Source of the DNA: Carnobacterium sp. CP1
GTDB taxonomy: Bacteria > Bacillota > Bacilli > Lactobacillales > Carnobacteriaceae
Length of the DNA: 64,000 nucleotides
Assembly: GCF_001483965.1 (NCBI RefSeq)
Contig: NZ_CP010796.1
Coordinates: forward strand, 248,001-312,000
Direction of reading: 5' to 3'
The notes under the pieces are model-generated. The model was not told the origin of the DNA, made no database searches, and saw nothing but the letters and a program-made list of their open reading frames with translations. Positions within the stretch are counted from its first letter, which is position 1, and the number at the start of each line of letters is the position of its first letter. The position numbers were made by a program, and so were the translations under genes. Below, in pieces: positions 56,977 to 64,000 of the stretch.

Positions 56977-57249
56977 ATGGCAGTAAAAATCCGCTTAAAA
57001 CGCATGGGTTCTAAAAGAAATCCATTTTACCGTATGGTAGTTGCAGATGCACGTGCTCCACGTGATGGACGTTACATCGAACCTGTTGGAACATACAACC
57101 CAGTTGTTAGCCCGGCAGAAGTAAAATTGGACGAAGAATTAGTATTGAAATGGTTAGCCGACGGTGCTCAACCTTCTGATACAGTTCGTAACATCCTTTC
57201 AAAAGAAGGTATTATGAAAAAATTCCACGATTCAAAAAACAGTAAATAA
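56977..57249 (+). CDS. rpsP: 30S ribosomal protein S16
   Basis: S16 (90 aa) has the family start [18 protein letters not shown] and [18 protein letters not shown] start after GGAGGTG. First gene of a rpsP-khpA unit. Confidence 0.97.
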   Translation: MAVKIRLKRMGSKRNPFYRMVVADARAPRDGRYIEPVGTYNPVVSPAEVKLDEELVLKWLADGAQPSDTVRNILSKEGIMKKFHDSKNSK

Positions 57250-57263
57250 AAAGGATGAGGACT

Positions 57264-57506
57264 ATGGCTGACATGAATGAATTAATTCTTACCATTGTTC
57301 GCCCTCTTGTAAGTCATCCTGAAGAACTAGCACTTGTTACTGTAGATTCTGAAGAGTTTTTAGAGTATCATTTATCGGTTCATCCGGATGATATCGGGCG
57401 CGTAATTGGGAAAAAAGGTCGCGTAGCAAAAGCGATTCGTACAGTTGTCTATAGCGTTAAAGTTTCAGGACCGAAACGTGTCAGGCTAACAATTGTCGAT
57501 AGCTAG
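57264..57506 (+). CDS. khpA: KH-domain RNA-binding protein KhpA
   Basis: This 80-aa protein (YlqC/KhpA) is a single KH domain with the GKKG loop in RVIGKKGRVAKAIRTVV. In streptococci KhpA works with KhpB in cell division control and RNA binding. The ATG at 57264 lies 7 bases after AAGGAT; an ATG at 57255 overlaps that site. It follows rpsP by 14 bases and ends in a terminator. Confidence 0.92.
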   Translation: MADMNELILTIVRPLVSHPEELALVTVDSEEFLEYHLSVHPDDIGRVIGKKGRVAKAIRTVVYSVKVSGPKRVRLTIVDS

Positions 57507-57522
57507 TATTCTTGAAAGAATC

Positions 57523-57550
57523 AAACCATTTCTTTTAGAAATGGTTTTTT
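57523..57550 (+). terminator. Terminator after khpA
   Basis: AAACCATTTC (57523-57532), loop TTTTA, GAAATGGTTT (57538-57547) and further T. Confidence 0.88.
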
Positions 57551-57638
57551 CTTTTGCCTTTACTACTTTTTAGCCACCGCTAAAAGAAACATATGGTACA
57601 ATTACAACGATTAAACTAAAAAGCAAATGAGGGATATT

Positions 57639-58154
57639 GTGGCTGATTTATATAATGTAGGGAAAATAGTAAATACTCAAGGAATCAAAGGTGAAGTGCG
57701 GGTAATTTCAAGAACAGATTTCCCCGATAAGCGGTACAAAAAAGGTTCGAAATTATTGCTTGAACAAGAGGGTAAACAAAGTATTGAATTAACGGTAGCA
57801 AGCCATCGAAAACATAAAACATTTGATATTCTTTCGTTTGAAAACCATCCATCGATCAATGATGTTGAGAAGTACCGTGATGGAATTTTAAAAGTAACGG
57901 AAGATCAACTGGGAGAGTTGCCAGAGAATGAATATTACCTTCATCAAATCATCGGCTTAACGGTTCAAGATGAAGAAGGGACAAAAATCGGGAAAATTAC
58001 GGAAGTATTGTCTCCAGGGGCAAACGATGTTTGGGTCATTCAACGCTCAGAACAAAAAGATCTTTTAATTCCATATATTGAAGACGTGGTGTTAAAGGTT
58101 GATTTAGAGCAGCAATTGGTTACCATACATGTTATGGAAGGGTTATTAGATTAA
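57639..58154 (+). CDS. rimM: Ribosome maturation factor RimM
   Basis: RimM (171 aa) helps mature the 30S head near S19. The N-terminal domain has [18 protein letters not shown], and the PRC-barrel domain contains [12 protein letters not shown] and [12 protein letters not shown] start at 57639 after GAGGGAT; the upstream ATG at 57627 overlaps that site. Its stop shares a base with the trmD start. Confidence 0.95.
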   Translation: MADLYNVGKIVNTQGIKGEVRVISRTDFPDKRYKKGSKLLLEQEGKQSIELTVASHRKHKTFDILSFENHPSINDVEKYRDGILKVTEDQLGELPENEYYLHQIIGLTVQDEEGTKIGKITEVLSPGANDVWVIQRSEQKDLLIPYIEDVVLKVDLEQQLVTIHVMEGLLD

Positions 58155-58891
58155 TGAAGATTGATGTTTTAACGCTTTTCCCCAGAATGTTTGAAGGCCC
58201 TCTGACTGAATCGATTATAGGAAAAGCAATTGAGAGGCAATTGTTGGATGTTACCGTAATGAATTTCCGTGATTTCTCTGAAAACAAACACCGCAACGTT
58301 GATGATTATCCTTATGGCGGCGGTGCTGGTATGTTATTAACAGCACAGCCTATTTTCGGAGCTTTGGACACCATTCAAGCAGAAAACCCGGAAACAAAAA
58401 AACGGGTCATTTTACTCGATCCAGCAGGGGTGCCTTTTACTCAATCCGTCGCTGAGGAATTAGCTGAAGAAGAGCATCTAGTGTTTATCTGCGGCCATTA
58501 TGAAGGGTATGATGAACGTATTCGCTCTTTAGTAACCGATGAGGTTTCTTTAGGCGATTATGTTTTAACAGGCGGAGAATTAGGCGCTATGGTTATGATT
58601 GATGCTACAGTTCGATTGTTGCCAGAAGTACTCGGAAATGAAGAATCTGCTAAAACCGATTCGCATTCTACAGGGCTGCTGGAACATCCGCAATACACCA
58701 GGCCGGCAGATTATCGCGGTATGAAAGTTCCGGACGTTTTGCTCAGTGGCAACCATAAAAAGATTGCTGAATGGCAAGAAAAAGAATCGTTGCGAAGAAC
58801 GTATTTTCGAAGACCTGATATGTTGGAACAGCTTGAATTAACAAAAGAACAAAAAAACTGGTTAGCCGAAATCAAGTCAGAAGAATGCTGA
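58154..58891 (+). CDS. trmD: tRNA (guanine-N1-37)-methyltransferase
   Basis: TrmD (245 aa) methylates G37 of tRNAs with G36. The knotted SAM-binding SPOUT domain is shown by [21 protein letters not shown] and [13 protein letters not shown]; the C-terminal tRNA-binding domain follows. The start overlaps the rimM stop (TAATG). Confidence 0.97.
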   Translation: MKIDVLTLFPRMFEGPLTESIIGKAIERQLLDVTVMNFRDFSENKHRNVDDYPYGGGAGMLLTAQPIFGALDTIQAENPETKKRVILLDPAGVPFTQSVAEELAEEEHLVFICGHYEGYDERIRSLVTDEVSLGDYVLTGGELGAMVMIDATVRLLPEVLGNEESAKTDSHSTGLLEHPQYTRPADYRGMKVPDVLLSGNHKKIAEWQEKESLRRTYFRRPDMLEQLELTKEQKNWLAEIKSEEC

Positions 58892-58918
58892 TTTAGGATT
58901 AAAAAGAAGCAAAACTAC

Positions 58919-58947
58919 TTTACACCCTATTCTGAATGTGTTAAACT
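58919..58947 (+). promoter_or_regulatory. Promoter of rplS
   Basis: TTTACA (58919-58924), a 17-base spacer and TAAACT (58942-58947) with TGT extended -10. Confidence 0.7.
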
Positions 58948-58954
58948 ATTTTGG

Positions 58955-59018
58955 TGAGTGGGTAAAGCCCACTGAAATAACGATATTCCGCTGTGTCCGA
59001 ATGGAGATGCATGAATGT
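58955..59018 (+). ncRNA. L19 ribosomal protein leader
   Basis: The leader between promoter and rplS contains AGTGGG-TAAAG-CCCACT (58957-58973) and the downstream TTCCGCTGTGTCCGAATGG block. This looks like the Firmicutes L19 leader, thought to let L19 repress its own synthesis. Boundaries are approximate. Confidence 0.7.
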
Positions 59019-59039
59019 TTGTTGGAAGGAGAAAAAACC

Positions 59040-59384
59040 ATGAATTTAATCGAATCAATTACTAACGAACAATTGCGCGAAGATATCCCAGCTTTCCGTC
59101 CAGGAGATACTGTTCGTGTTCACGCAAAAATCGTTGAGGGTACAAGAGAACGTATCCAATTATTTGAAGGCGTTGTAATCAAACGTCGTGGTGCTGGAAT
59201 TAGCGAAACTTATACAGTTCGTAAAATTTCTAATGGCGTAGGTGTTGAACGTACTTTCCCATTACACACTCCACGTGTAGCTCAAATTGAAGTTGTACGC
59301 TTTGGTAAAGTCCGTCGTGCTAAATTGTATTACTTACGTGCTTTACACGGTAAAGCAGCTCGTATCAAAGAAGTTAGAAGATAA
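59040..59384 (+). CDS. rplS: 50S ribosomal protein L19
   Basis: L19 (114 aa) matches over its full length, with [31 protein letters not shown] and RRAKLYYLR. The ATG at 59040 follows AAGGAGAA; the open frame upstream to 58938 lies in the leader RNA. A strong terminator follows. Confidence 0.97.
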   Translation: MNLIESITNEQLREDIPAFRPGDTVRVHAKIVEGTRERIQLFEGVVIKRRGAGISETYTVRKISNGVGVERTFPLHTPRVAQIEVVRFGKVRRAKLYYLRALHGKAARIKEVRR

Positions 59385-59409
59385 TCATTTTTTGACTATC
59401 TATCTAAGC

Positions 59410-59460
59410 ACAAAAGAAAAAGTCCTTGTCTATCAAGGGCTTTTTCTTTTTGTACTTTTT
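59410..59460 (+). terminator. Terminator after rplS
   Basis: ACAAAAGAAAAAGTCCTTG pairs with CAAGGGCTTTTTCTTTTTGT around a TCTAT loop (59410-59453), then T. Confidence 0.9.
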
Positions 59461-59732
59461 TCTAAACCTATCATACTTGACCACTTTACCTTAGATTGCT
59501 CTAGGTCGTTTAGAGAGGTAAAAAGTTAAAGTAAAAAAGCTGACAAAACGTTTAAATAGTTTTTTAGACAATCGTCTCTATAGTTAATAGCTGTTCTATT
59601 AACTATAGAAGATGTGACAACACTACATGAAACTGCTAGAATATGTTGGAGCGAAACTCTTCAACTTGTCTCATGTTTTGCTCTGTTGTTCAACATTAGA
59701 CGAAGTTAAAAAAGATAGATAGTAAAGGAGCT
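59461..59732. other. Intergenic region with inverted repeats
   Basis: No gene is seen. CTATAGTTAATAG (59578-59590) and its perfect complement (59596-59608) form a 13-base-pair hairpin with a CTGTT loop and no T run. A second, imperfect inverted pairing (about 59641-59697) joins ATGTTG/CAACAT and GCGAAAC/GTTTTGC. Origin unknown. Confidence 0.5.
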
Positions 59733-59738
59733 ATGAAA

Positions 59739-60308
59739 ATGTTAGATAAAAAAATACCCTATGTTGAAATTTGGATGAAACGATCAGCTGGTTTGCCCAT
59801 AAGAGAAAAAAAGCTGCCAGAAGAGTTTAAAATTACTACTTATCAATTGGAGGATGAAAAAGCTTGGGCTGAAATTGAATGTTCAGTTTTAGAGTTTGAG
59901 GAGATAAAGGATGCACTTGCATACTTTGATAAGTCTTTTGCCCCTTATCCAGAAGAATTAAAAAAAAGAATGCTGTTTATCGAAACAGAAGATGGAGAAA
60001 AAGTCGCTACTTGTAGTGCTTGGTGGAAAGAGGTCGCCGGAAAGAAAGTTCCAATCCTTCATTGGTTAGCAGTTAAACCAGAGTTTCAAGGGCATGGTTT
60101 AGCTACCGTTTTAGTAAGTGAAGTGACCAAATTATTACAAAAATACGGTGAAAATCAACCGATTTATCTACATACTCAAACATGGAGCCACGCAGCGATT
60201 GGCTTATACGAATCGTTTGGCTATCAACTGGTGAAAGAAAATATAGATGGATCTGTTAATCCAAATTATCTGCAAGCTATGATGATTTTAGAACGTTTAA
60301 AGAAGTGA
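59739..60308 (+). CDS. GNAT-family N-acetyltransferase
   Basis: A 189-aa acetyltransferase. The acetyl-CoA site is WLAVKPEFQGHGLATVLV, and THTW-like and ALGLYESFGYQ segments complete the fold (read HAAIGLYESFGYQL). I chose the ATG at 59739, eight bases after AAAGGAG; another ATG at 59733 is too close to it. It stands alone between two gene-free stretches, and its substrate is unknown. Confidence 0.82.
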   Translation: MLDKKIPYVEIWMKRSAGLPIREKKLPEEFKITTYQLEDEKAWAEIECSVLEFEEIKDALAYFDKSFAPYPEELKKRMLFIETEDGEKVATCSAWWKEVAGKKVPILHWLAVKPEFQGHGLATVLVSEVTKLLQKYGENQPIYLHTQTWSHAAIGLYESFGYQLVKENIDGSVNPNYLQAMMILERLKK

Positions 60309-60687
60309 ACTTATTCAAAAGTTAGTGAAATTAAACATTAATGATACGCTGTTTTTTATACAAAACGACTCTTCAAAAACTGGTTCTTTGTCAAATTGTG
60401 TTTGCTTGTAGAAGCCCTTTGGTCTCCAAATTTTCAAGCCTCAAACGTGCGCCGTTCTTTAGGGATCAATTACGCGTGTCTGTCGCCAATGAAAGAAGTT
60501 CGGAAATTGATAGTCGATAACTAATTGCTCCTTTTCTATGTTGATGAAAATTTTCAGCAGGTTAATGTTGTTTTAGGTCACAACCGGTTAAAAAGTGAAA
60601 ACTCTTTGAGAAGCTTGTATTTCATAGAATGAATACGTTATACTTAAGATGAAAATGGGATTAGAAAAAACGAAGTGAGGTATTCAA
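60309..60687. other. Gene-free stretch, possibly a decayed insertion
   Basis: No intact gene. Part of it (about 60420-60505) is richer in G+C than nearby spacers and, on the minus strand, reads as a short broken peptide stretch. The block TCTTCAAAAACTGGTTC-TTTGTCAAA (60369-60394) resembles the ends of ISL3-type elements of lactic acid bacteria from memory. This is weak evidence. Confidence 0.25.
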
Positions 60688-61125
60688 GTGACGAAAATTA
60701 CAGAGCAATTTGAAGCGATATTAAGAGAGAAACAGATACCATTGGCTAAAAGACAAATTGACAATGGTCAAATTTTATACAATGGAAAGTTCCAAATCAC
60801 TAAACAACATGCTTTGCCATTTGGAATCGTGTTTGATAAAGAAGAGGGAATCAGCGATTATCAAATCGTTTATCATAATTTGGCTTTTGTAACCAATTTT
60901 GATAAAAAAGCAGCTGTTTTGGAACTGTTGAATGAATTAAATGAAATGAAATCAGGGTATTACCGAATTTGTCTGGGAGCAGATGGAGAAGTTTATATGC
61001 GCTTGCTTAGCAGAACATCTAACGACGTGGTCCCGCTTTATGAGATGCTGGTAACGGGTTCGACTATTGCAAAAGCTGTTATGCCGCTTATTGAAGCAGC
61101 AGCAGGTATCTCTAAACCAGAGTAA
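60688..61125 (+). CDS. Conserved hypothetical protein
   Basis: A 145-aa soluble protein with no signal or membrane segment. I see alternating beta strands in the first 100 residues (ILYNGKFQITKQH, FGIVFDKE, YQIVYHNLAFV, YYRICLGADGEVYMRLL) and a C-terminal helix. The arrangement recalls YbjN/type III chaperone-like folds, but I cannot name the family surely. GTG start with GTGAGGT upstream. The OsmC/Ohr gene follows 32 bases later on the same strand, probably in one transcript. Confidence 0.65.
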   Translation: MTKITEQFEAILREKQIPLAKRQIDNGQILYNGKFQITKQHALPFGIVFDKEEGISDYQIVYHNLAFVTNFDKKAAVLELLNELNEMKSGYYRICLGADGEVYMRLLSRTSNDVVPLYEMLVTGSTIAKAVMPLIEAAAGISKPE

Positions 61126-61157
61126 ATAAATTGGGTTATGCAAAGGAGAGAAATACG

Positions 61158-61586
61158 ATGCCCCAATCTAAAAGTTTGTTTCATGCTGAAATGGTTAATG
61201 AACATGGAGTAGATGGAGTAGCTTATGTGAAAAACGGCGGCTTAGAAGTGACTGTATCTAGTCCAATTACTGAGGCTGCAGGCACAAATCCAGAGGAATT
61301 ATTAGGGTTGTCTCTAAGTACGTGTTTAAATGCGACCATCCAATCCTTATTAAAAGCTAGAGGAAAAAACAATCAAAGCCGTGTAGAAGTTCAAGTTGAT
61401 TTTATGCGAGAATCTTCTGGAATTGGTTTTTTCTTTGAAGTAGTAGGGTTAGCCCAAATAAAGGGGATGGCTCTTGAAGAAGCTGATAAACTAGTGAAAG
61501 AAGCTGAAAAACGGTGTCCTGTTTCTAAGTTATTAGCTGGAAGTCAAACGGTCACCATTAAAACAGTTGAAGCAGCTAAAGAGTAA
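61158..61586 (+). CDS. OsmC/Ohr-family peroxiredoxin-like protein
   Basis: This 142-aa protein matches the Ohr/OsmC family, which reduces organic hydroperoxides using two cysteines. Both are present, in LSTCLNATIQSLL and RCPVSKLL, with the usual spacing for the Ohr type. The ATG at 61158 follows AAAGGAGAG. It is probably co-transcribed with the hypothetical gene before it, and ends in a bidirectional terminator. Whether it is Ohr or an OsmC-like paralogue is not certain. Confidence 0.88.
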   Translation: MPQSKSLFHAEMVNEHGVDGVAYVKNGGLEVTVSSPITEAAGTNPEELLGLSLSTCLNATIQSLLKARGKNNQSRVEVQVDFMRESSGIGFFFEVVGLAQIKGMALEEADKLVKEAEKRCPVSKLLAGSQTVTIKTVEAAKE

Positions 61587-61596
61587 CATGCAAATA

Positions 61597-61634
61597 AAAA
61601 AAGAAACTTTGGCACTTAAAAGCGGTGTGCAAAG
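61597..61634. terminator. Bidirectional terminator between the OsmC/Ohr gene and yajQ
   Basis: AAAAAAGAAACTTTG-x-CAC pairs with GTG-x-CAAAGTTTCTTTTTT, with A and T runs on the two sides, between convergent genes. Confidence 0.88.
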
Positions 61635-61651
61635 TTTCTTTTTTACGTTCA

Positions 61652-62143
61652 TTAACGATAATTAGTAAATTGTAAAGCAATCGGAAGACTTGTTTCTCTT
61701 AGAAGAGCGATAACTTTTTGCAGATCATCTCTATTTTTTCCTGTGACACGTATTTGGTCATCTTGGATTTGGGTTTTAACTTTACTGCCGGATTGTTTGA
61801 TCAATTGTGTAATCGTCTTAGCATGTTCTTTATTAATACCATTCATCAAATCAGCGGTTTGTCGAACATTTCCTCCGAATGCCGTCTCGACTTTTCCAAA
61901 ATGTAAATTTTTTGAAGAAACGTCTCGTTTGATCAATTTATTCGTTAAGACATCTTTGACTTGTTCTAACTTAAATTCACTTTCTGAAACGATGATCACC
62001 TGTTCTTTTTCTGAACTGATTTCACTGATAGATCCTTTAAAATCGAAACGATTATCAATTTCTTTTTTAGTCATTTGAATAGCATTTTTAACTTCTTCCA
62101 CATTTGTTTCAGAAACAATATCAAAACTAGCTTCTTTTGCCAT
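61652..62143 (-). CDS. yajQ: YajQ-family nucleotide-binding protein
   Basis: This 163-aa protein matches YajQ/UPF0234 throughout: the start [27 protein letters not shown], and the C-terminal [12 protein letters not shown] and PLQFTNYR-like end ([10 protein letters not shown]). Relatives bind RNA, ATP/GTP or cyclic di-GMP; no exact role can be given. The ATG lies after a GGAGGG ribosome site. Monocistronic. Confidence 0.93.
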   Translation of the reverse strand: MAKEASFDIVSETNVEEVKNAIQMTKKEIDNRFDFKGSISEISSEKEQVIIVSESEFKLEQVKDVLTNKLIKRDVSSKNLHFGKVETAFGGNVRQTADLMNGINKEHAKTITQLIKQSGSKVKTQIQDDQIRVTGKNRDDLQKVIALLRETSLPIALQFTNYR

Positions 62144-62315
62144 TTTTTTCCCTCCGTATTCAGTTGATGGTTTAAATCTACTAATAGTGTACCATATTGG
62201 GAAAAGAGGCTAAAGGAAACGATTGCAGATTAAAGCTTTTTAATGCAACCGGATTCTTCTTTATTTATGCTGAGAAGCTTGCTATTCTAAAAGAGCACGA
62301 AAAAGGAGAACTGAA

Positions 62316-63212
62316 ATGATAAAATTAAAAACACCGAACTTTTGGCTGGAACAAGCAAAAAAAATCTTTTTCGTTTTATTTGCCTCTATTACAAATGCCA
62401 TTGCTTTAAATAATTTTTTAATACCTTCCAGTATTTACGCACCTGGCGTAAATGGGATTTCGCAATTATTGGCACATTTAACAACTGAATGGTTTCACTT
62501 AACGGTTGATACGGGTATTTTTATTTTACTCATCAATATCCCCATTGCTTTGTTAGGGTGGTTTAAAATCGGAAAAGATTTTACATTGTATAGTTTTCTA
62601 ACCTCCCTGATGGTTTCTTTTTTCACGATTGTATTGCCTATCAGCCCGTTGACCACTGATCCTATTATGAATGCTCTATTTGGAGGCGTTATTGGCGGGG
62701 CAGGAATTGGGTTTGCATTAAAATACGGTTTTTCAACAGGCGGGATAGATATCATTTCGATGGTTTTGGCAAAAACAACGGGAAGATCAGTCGGTAGCTT
62801 ATTGTTAGCCATTAACTGTTTGATTGTTATAGCAGCTGGGTTTCTAAATGGATGGCAATATGCTATGTACACGCTGCTTTCTATTTATGTAATGACCAGA
62901 GTGGTAGATATGGTCCATACGAGTCACCAGAAAGTTACTGCGATGATCGTGACTAATGATCCGGATGCTCTTATAAAAGCCATTCATGCAAAGCTGATAC
63001 GAGGAATAACGGTTATTCCTGCAACAGGCGGGTATACAGGAATAGACCGATCAGTATTAATGATCGTAATCAGCAATTATGAAATGTATGAATTGGAACA
63101 AGCAGTTAAGGAAGCGGATGCAGCAGCATTTGTTAACTTTATGGGAACGAATAAAGTTCTAGGCGAATTTTTAAGTTCAGATCAACAAAAAGCTAGAAGG
63201 GACAATTCATAA
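62316..63212 (+). CDS. YitT-family membrane protein
   Basis: This 298-aa protein has about five to six membrane segments in residues 15-205, with the family's GGVIGGAGIGFALKYGFSTGG motif, and a C-terminal soluble DUF2179 domain (VTAMIVTNDPDALIKAI, then GITVIPATGGYTG). The family has no settled function. ATG start after AAAAGGAG. Confidence 0.88.
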   Translation: MIKLKTPNFWLEQAKKIFFVLFASITNAIALNNFLIPSSIYAPGVNGISQLLAHLTTEWFHLTVDTGIFILLINIPIALLGWFKIGKDFTLYSFLTSLMVSFFTIVLPISPLTTDPIMNALFGGVIGGAGIGFALKYGFSTGGIDIISMVLAKTTGRSVGSLLLAINCLIVIAAGFLNGWQYAMYTLLSIYVMTRVVDMVHTSHQKVTAMIVTNDPDALIKAIHAKLIRGITVIPATGGYTGIDRSVLMIVISNYEMYELEQAVKEADAAAFVNFMGTNKVLGEFLSSDQQKARRDNS

Positions 63213-63221
63213 AACGAACAG

Positions 63222-63263
63222 AAAAAAGCTTTGAACGATGTTTCAAACGTTCAAAGCTTTTTT
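63222..63263. terminator. Bidirectional terminator between yitT and the HAD gene
   Basis: AAAAAAGCTTTGAACG (63222-63237) pairs with CGTTCAAAGCTTTTTT (63248-63263). Confidence 0.92.
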
Positions 63264-63265
63264 GT

Positions 63266-64000
63266 TTAGATTAAACCAAGATAATCTTCTAGATAATGGG
63301 CTAAACCATCTTCTGCATTGGTTTTTTCAGTAATATCATTGGCAATATCTTTAAGAGCTTCGATTCCGTTTTGCATTACAACGCCATGACCAGCGTATTG
63401 AATCATCTCGTAATCGTTGTCTTCATCACCAAAAGCGACAATGTCTTGTTGCTTGATTCCATAGACGCTTGCGATCCGTTCAACGCCCATTGCTTTTTGA
63501 ACTCCAGCAGCCACAACTTCTAAACAAGGCGATTGTCCGCCCCAAGTTCTTACTTCTACTAAATCTCCGTAGCGTTGGATAATTTTATTCGTGATGAATG
63601 CTTGATTTTCTTTTGCAGTGAAGACACAGACGGAAGTAGGGTCTTCTTTTAAATTAGCAGCAGAAAGTTTTAGAGTCTCTTTTTGGCCGTTCGGGAAAAA
63701 ATCGGGATAAGGCAGATAGTTTTCATCCGCATAAACGGTGTTTTGAAGTTCGGCAGCAATTAACTGAATATCGAATTCTTTTTTCAAATCTAACATACTG
63801 AGAGCGATATCGCGATCCAATGTTTTATGGTACTGAGCAGACCATTGGGCTTCATTAGGTAAATGACATAAAGCGCCGTTAAAGTTGACCATTGGTGTAT
63901 CCATTTCGAGTTGCGTGTAATAATGTTTGCTGCTGCGGTAAGGTCTGCCTGTAGCAATCGAAATGATGTGGCCGGCTTGTTTAGCCTTTTGAAAAACGGC
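63266..64000 (-). CDS. Cof-type HAD-superfamily phosphatase, partial (5' end outside window)
   Basis: The frame is open to the last base of the window, so the gene starts beyond it; the ATG at 63904 is internal. The preceding codons give SIATGRPYRSS, which is HAD motif II, and the C-terminal part has GDEDNDYEMIQYAGHGVVM (motif IV). The first motif (DxDGT) must lie outside. About 245 codons are visible. Sugar-phosphatase-like; substrate unknown. It is a paralogue of the gene at 51195. Confidence 0.92.
   Translation of the reverse strand, partial: AVFQKAKQAGHIISIATGRPYRSSKHYYTQLEMDTPMVNFNGALCHLPNEAQWSAQYHKTLDRDIALSMLDLKKEFDIQLIAAELQNTVYADENYLPYPDFFPNGQKETLKLSAANLKEDPTSVCVFTAKENQAFITNKIIQRYGDLVEVRTWGGQSPCLEVVAAGVQKAMGVERIASVYGIKQQDIVAFGDEDNDYEMIQYAGHGVVMQNGIEALKDIANDITEKTNAEDGLAHYLEDYLGLI

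Noticed and set aside
58938..59039. Extended N-terminus of L19
   Set aside because: It covers the leader RNA; L19 normally starts at MNLIESI.
63266..63904. HAD gene starting at the ATG ending at 63904
   Set aside because: The frame continues to the window edge with a recognisable HAD motif II, so the true start is outside.

Overview
This window is core chromosome of a low-GC Gram-positive bacterium of the order Lactobacillales. Protein signatures and gene order (a V-type Na+-ATPase ntp operon, the asd-dapA-rnjB block, a gmk-to-thiN block, and a fakA/recG/plsX/acpP/rnc/smc/ftsY block) fit Carnobacteriaceae or Enterococcaceae. Carnobacterium is my best guess, made from recall and not from a search. 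I see no prophage, integron, CRISPR array, rRNA or tRNA gene, and no intact insertion sequence.

Layout. 1-3.1 kb: lysine/cell-wall precursor genes (end of asd, dapA) and the ribonuclease rnjB. 3.2-6.2 kb, minus strand: glycine-betaine ABC transporter opuA. 6.6-9.0 kb: an HD-domain hydrolase, an acetyltransferase and a membrane-anchored protein with three helical repeats. 9.0-9.9 kb: a TPP riboswitch controlling the thiamine transporter thiT. 10.0-11.4 kb: cardiolipin synthase. 11.6-15.1 kb: a second osmoprotectant transporter, opuC. 15.1-16.5 kb: a small YolD-like gene with two LexA-type (SOS) boxes, divergent from a DegV/FakB-type fatty-acid-binding gene. 16.5-25.4 kb: nine-gene ntp operon with a possible attenuator in its leader. 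25.5-27.3 kb: patatin-like phospholipase and YdbC. 27.3-40.0 kb: gmk, rpoZ, coaBC, priA, def, fmt, rsmB, stp, prkC, rsgA, rpe, thiN. 40.0-53.1 kb: rpmB (minus), asp23-like gene, fakA, recG, plsX, acpP, rnc, smc, a HAD phosphatase and ftsY. 53.1-54.9 kb: a glucose-family PTS permease with a structured leader. 55.0-59.4 kb: ylxM-ffh and rpsP-khpA-rimM-trmD, then rplS with its leader. 59.4-64 kb: acetyltransferase, hypothetical gene, OsmC/Ohr protein, yajQ, yitT and a HAD phosphatase cut by the window end.

How the genes work together. Two osmoprotectant importers plus a sodium-type V-ATPase point to a salt- or alkali-tolerant lifestyle. ThiT imports thiamine and ThiN pyrophosphorylates it to TPP, which the riboswitch senses. 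The DegV/FakB protein, FakA, PlsX and AcpP form the route from exogenous fatty acid to phospholipid, with Cls acting later on the phospholipids. Def and Fmt handle the N-terminal formyl-methionine. FtsY, Ffh and YlxM belong to the SRP pathway. Stp and PrkC are the paired PASTA kinase/phosphatase system.

I did not find a convincing undescribed multi-gene system. The best leads are small: the SOS-boxed YolD-like gene standing alone, a CoaBC with Glu where the catalytic Cys is expected, the anchored three-repeat protein, the ntp leader hairpin, the ptsG leader, and two or three decayed stretches of unknown origin.
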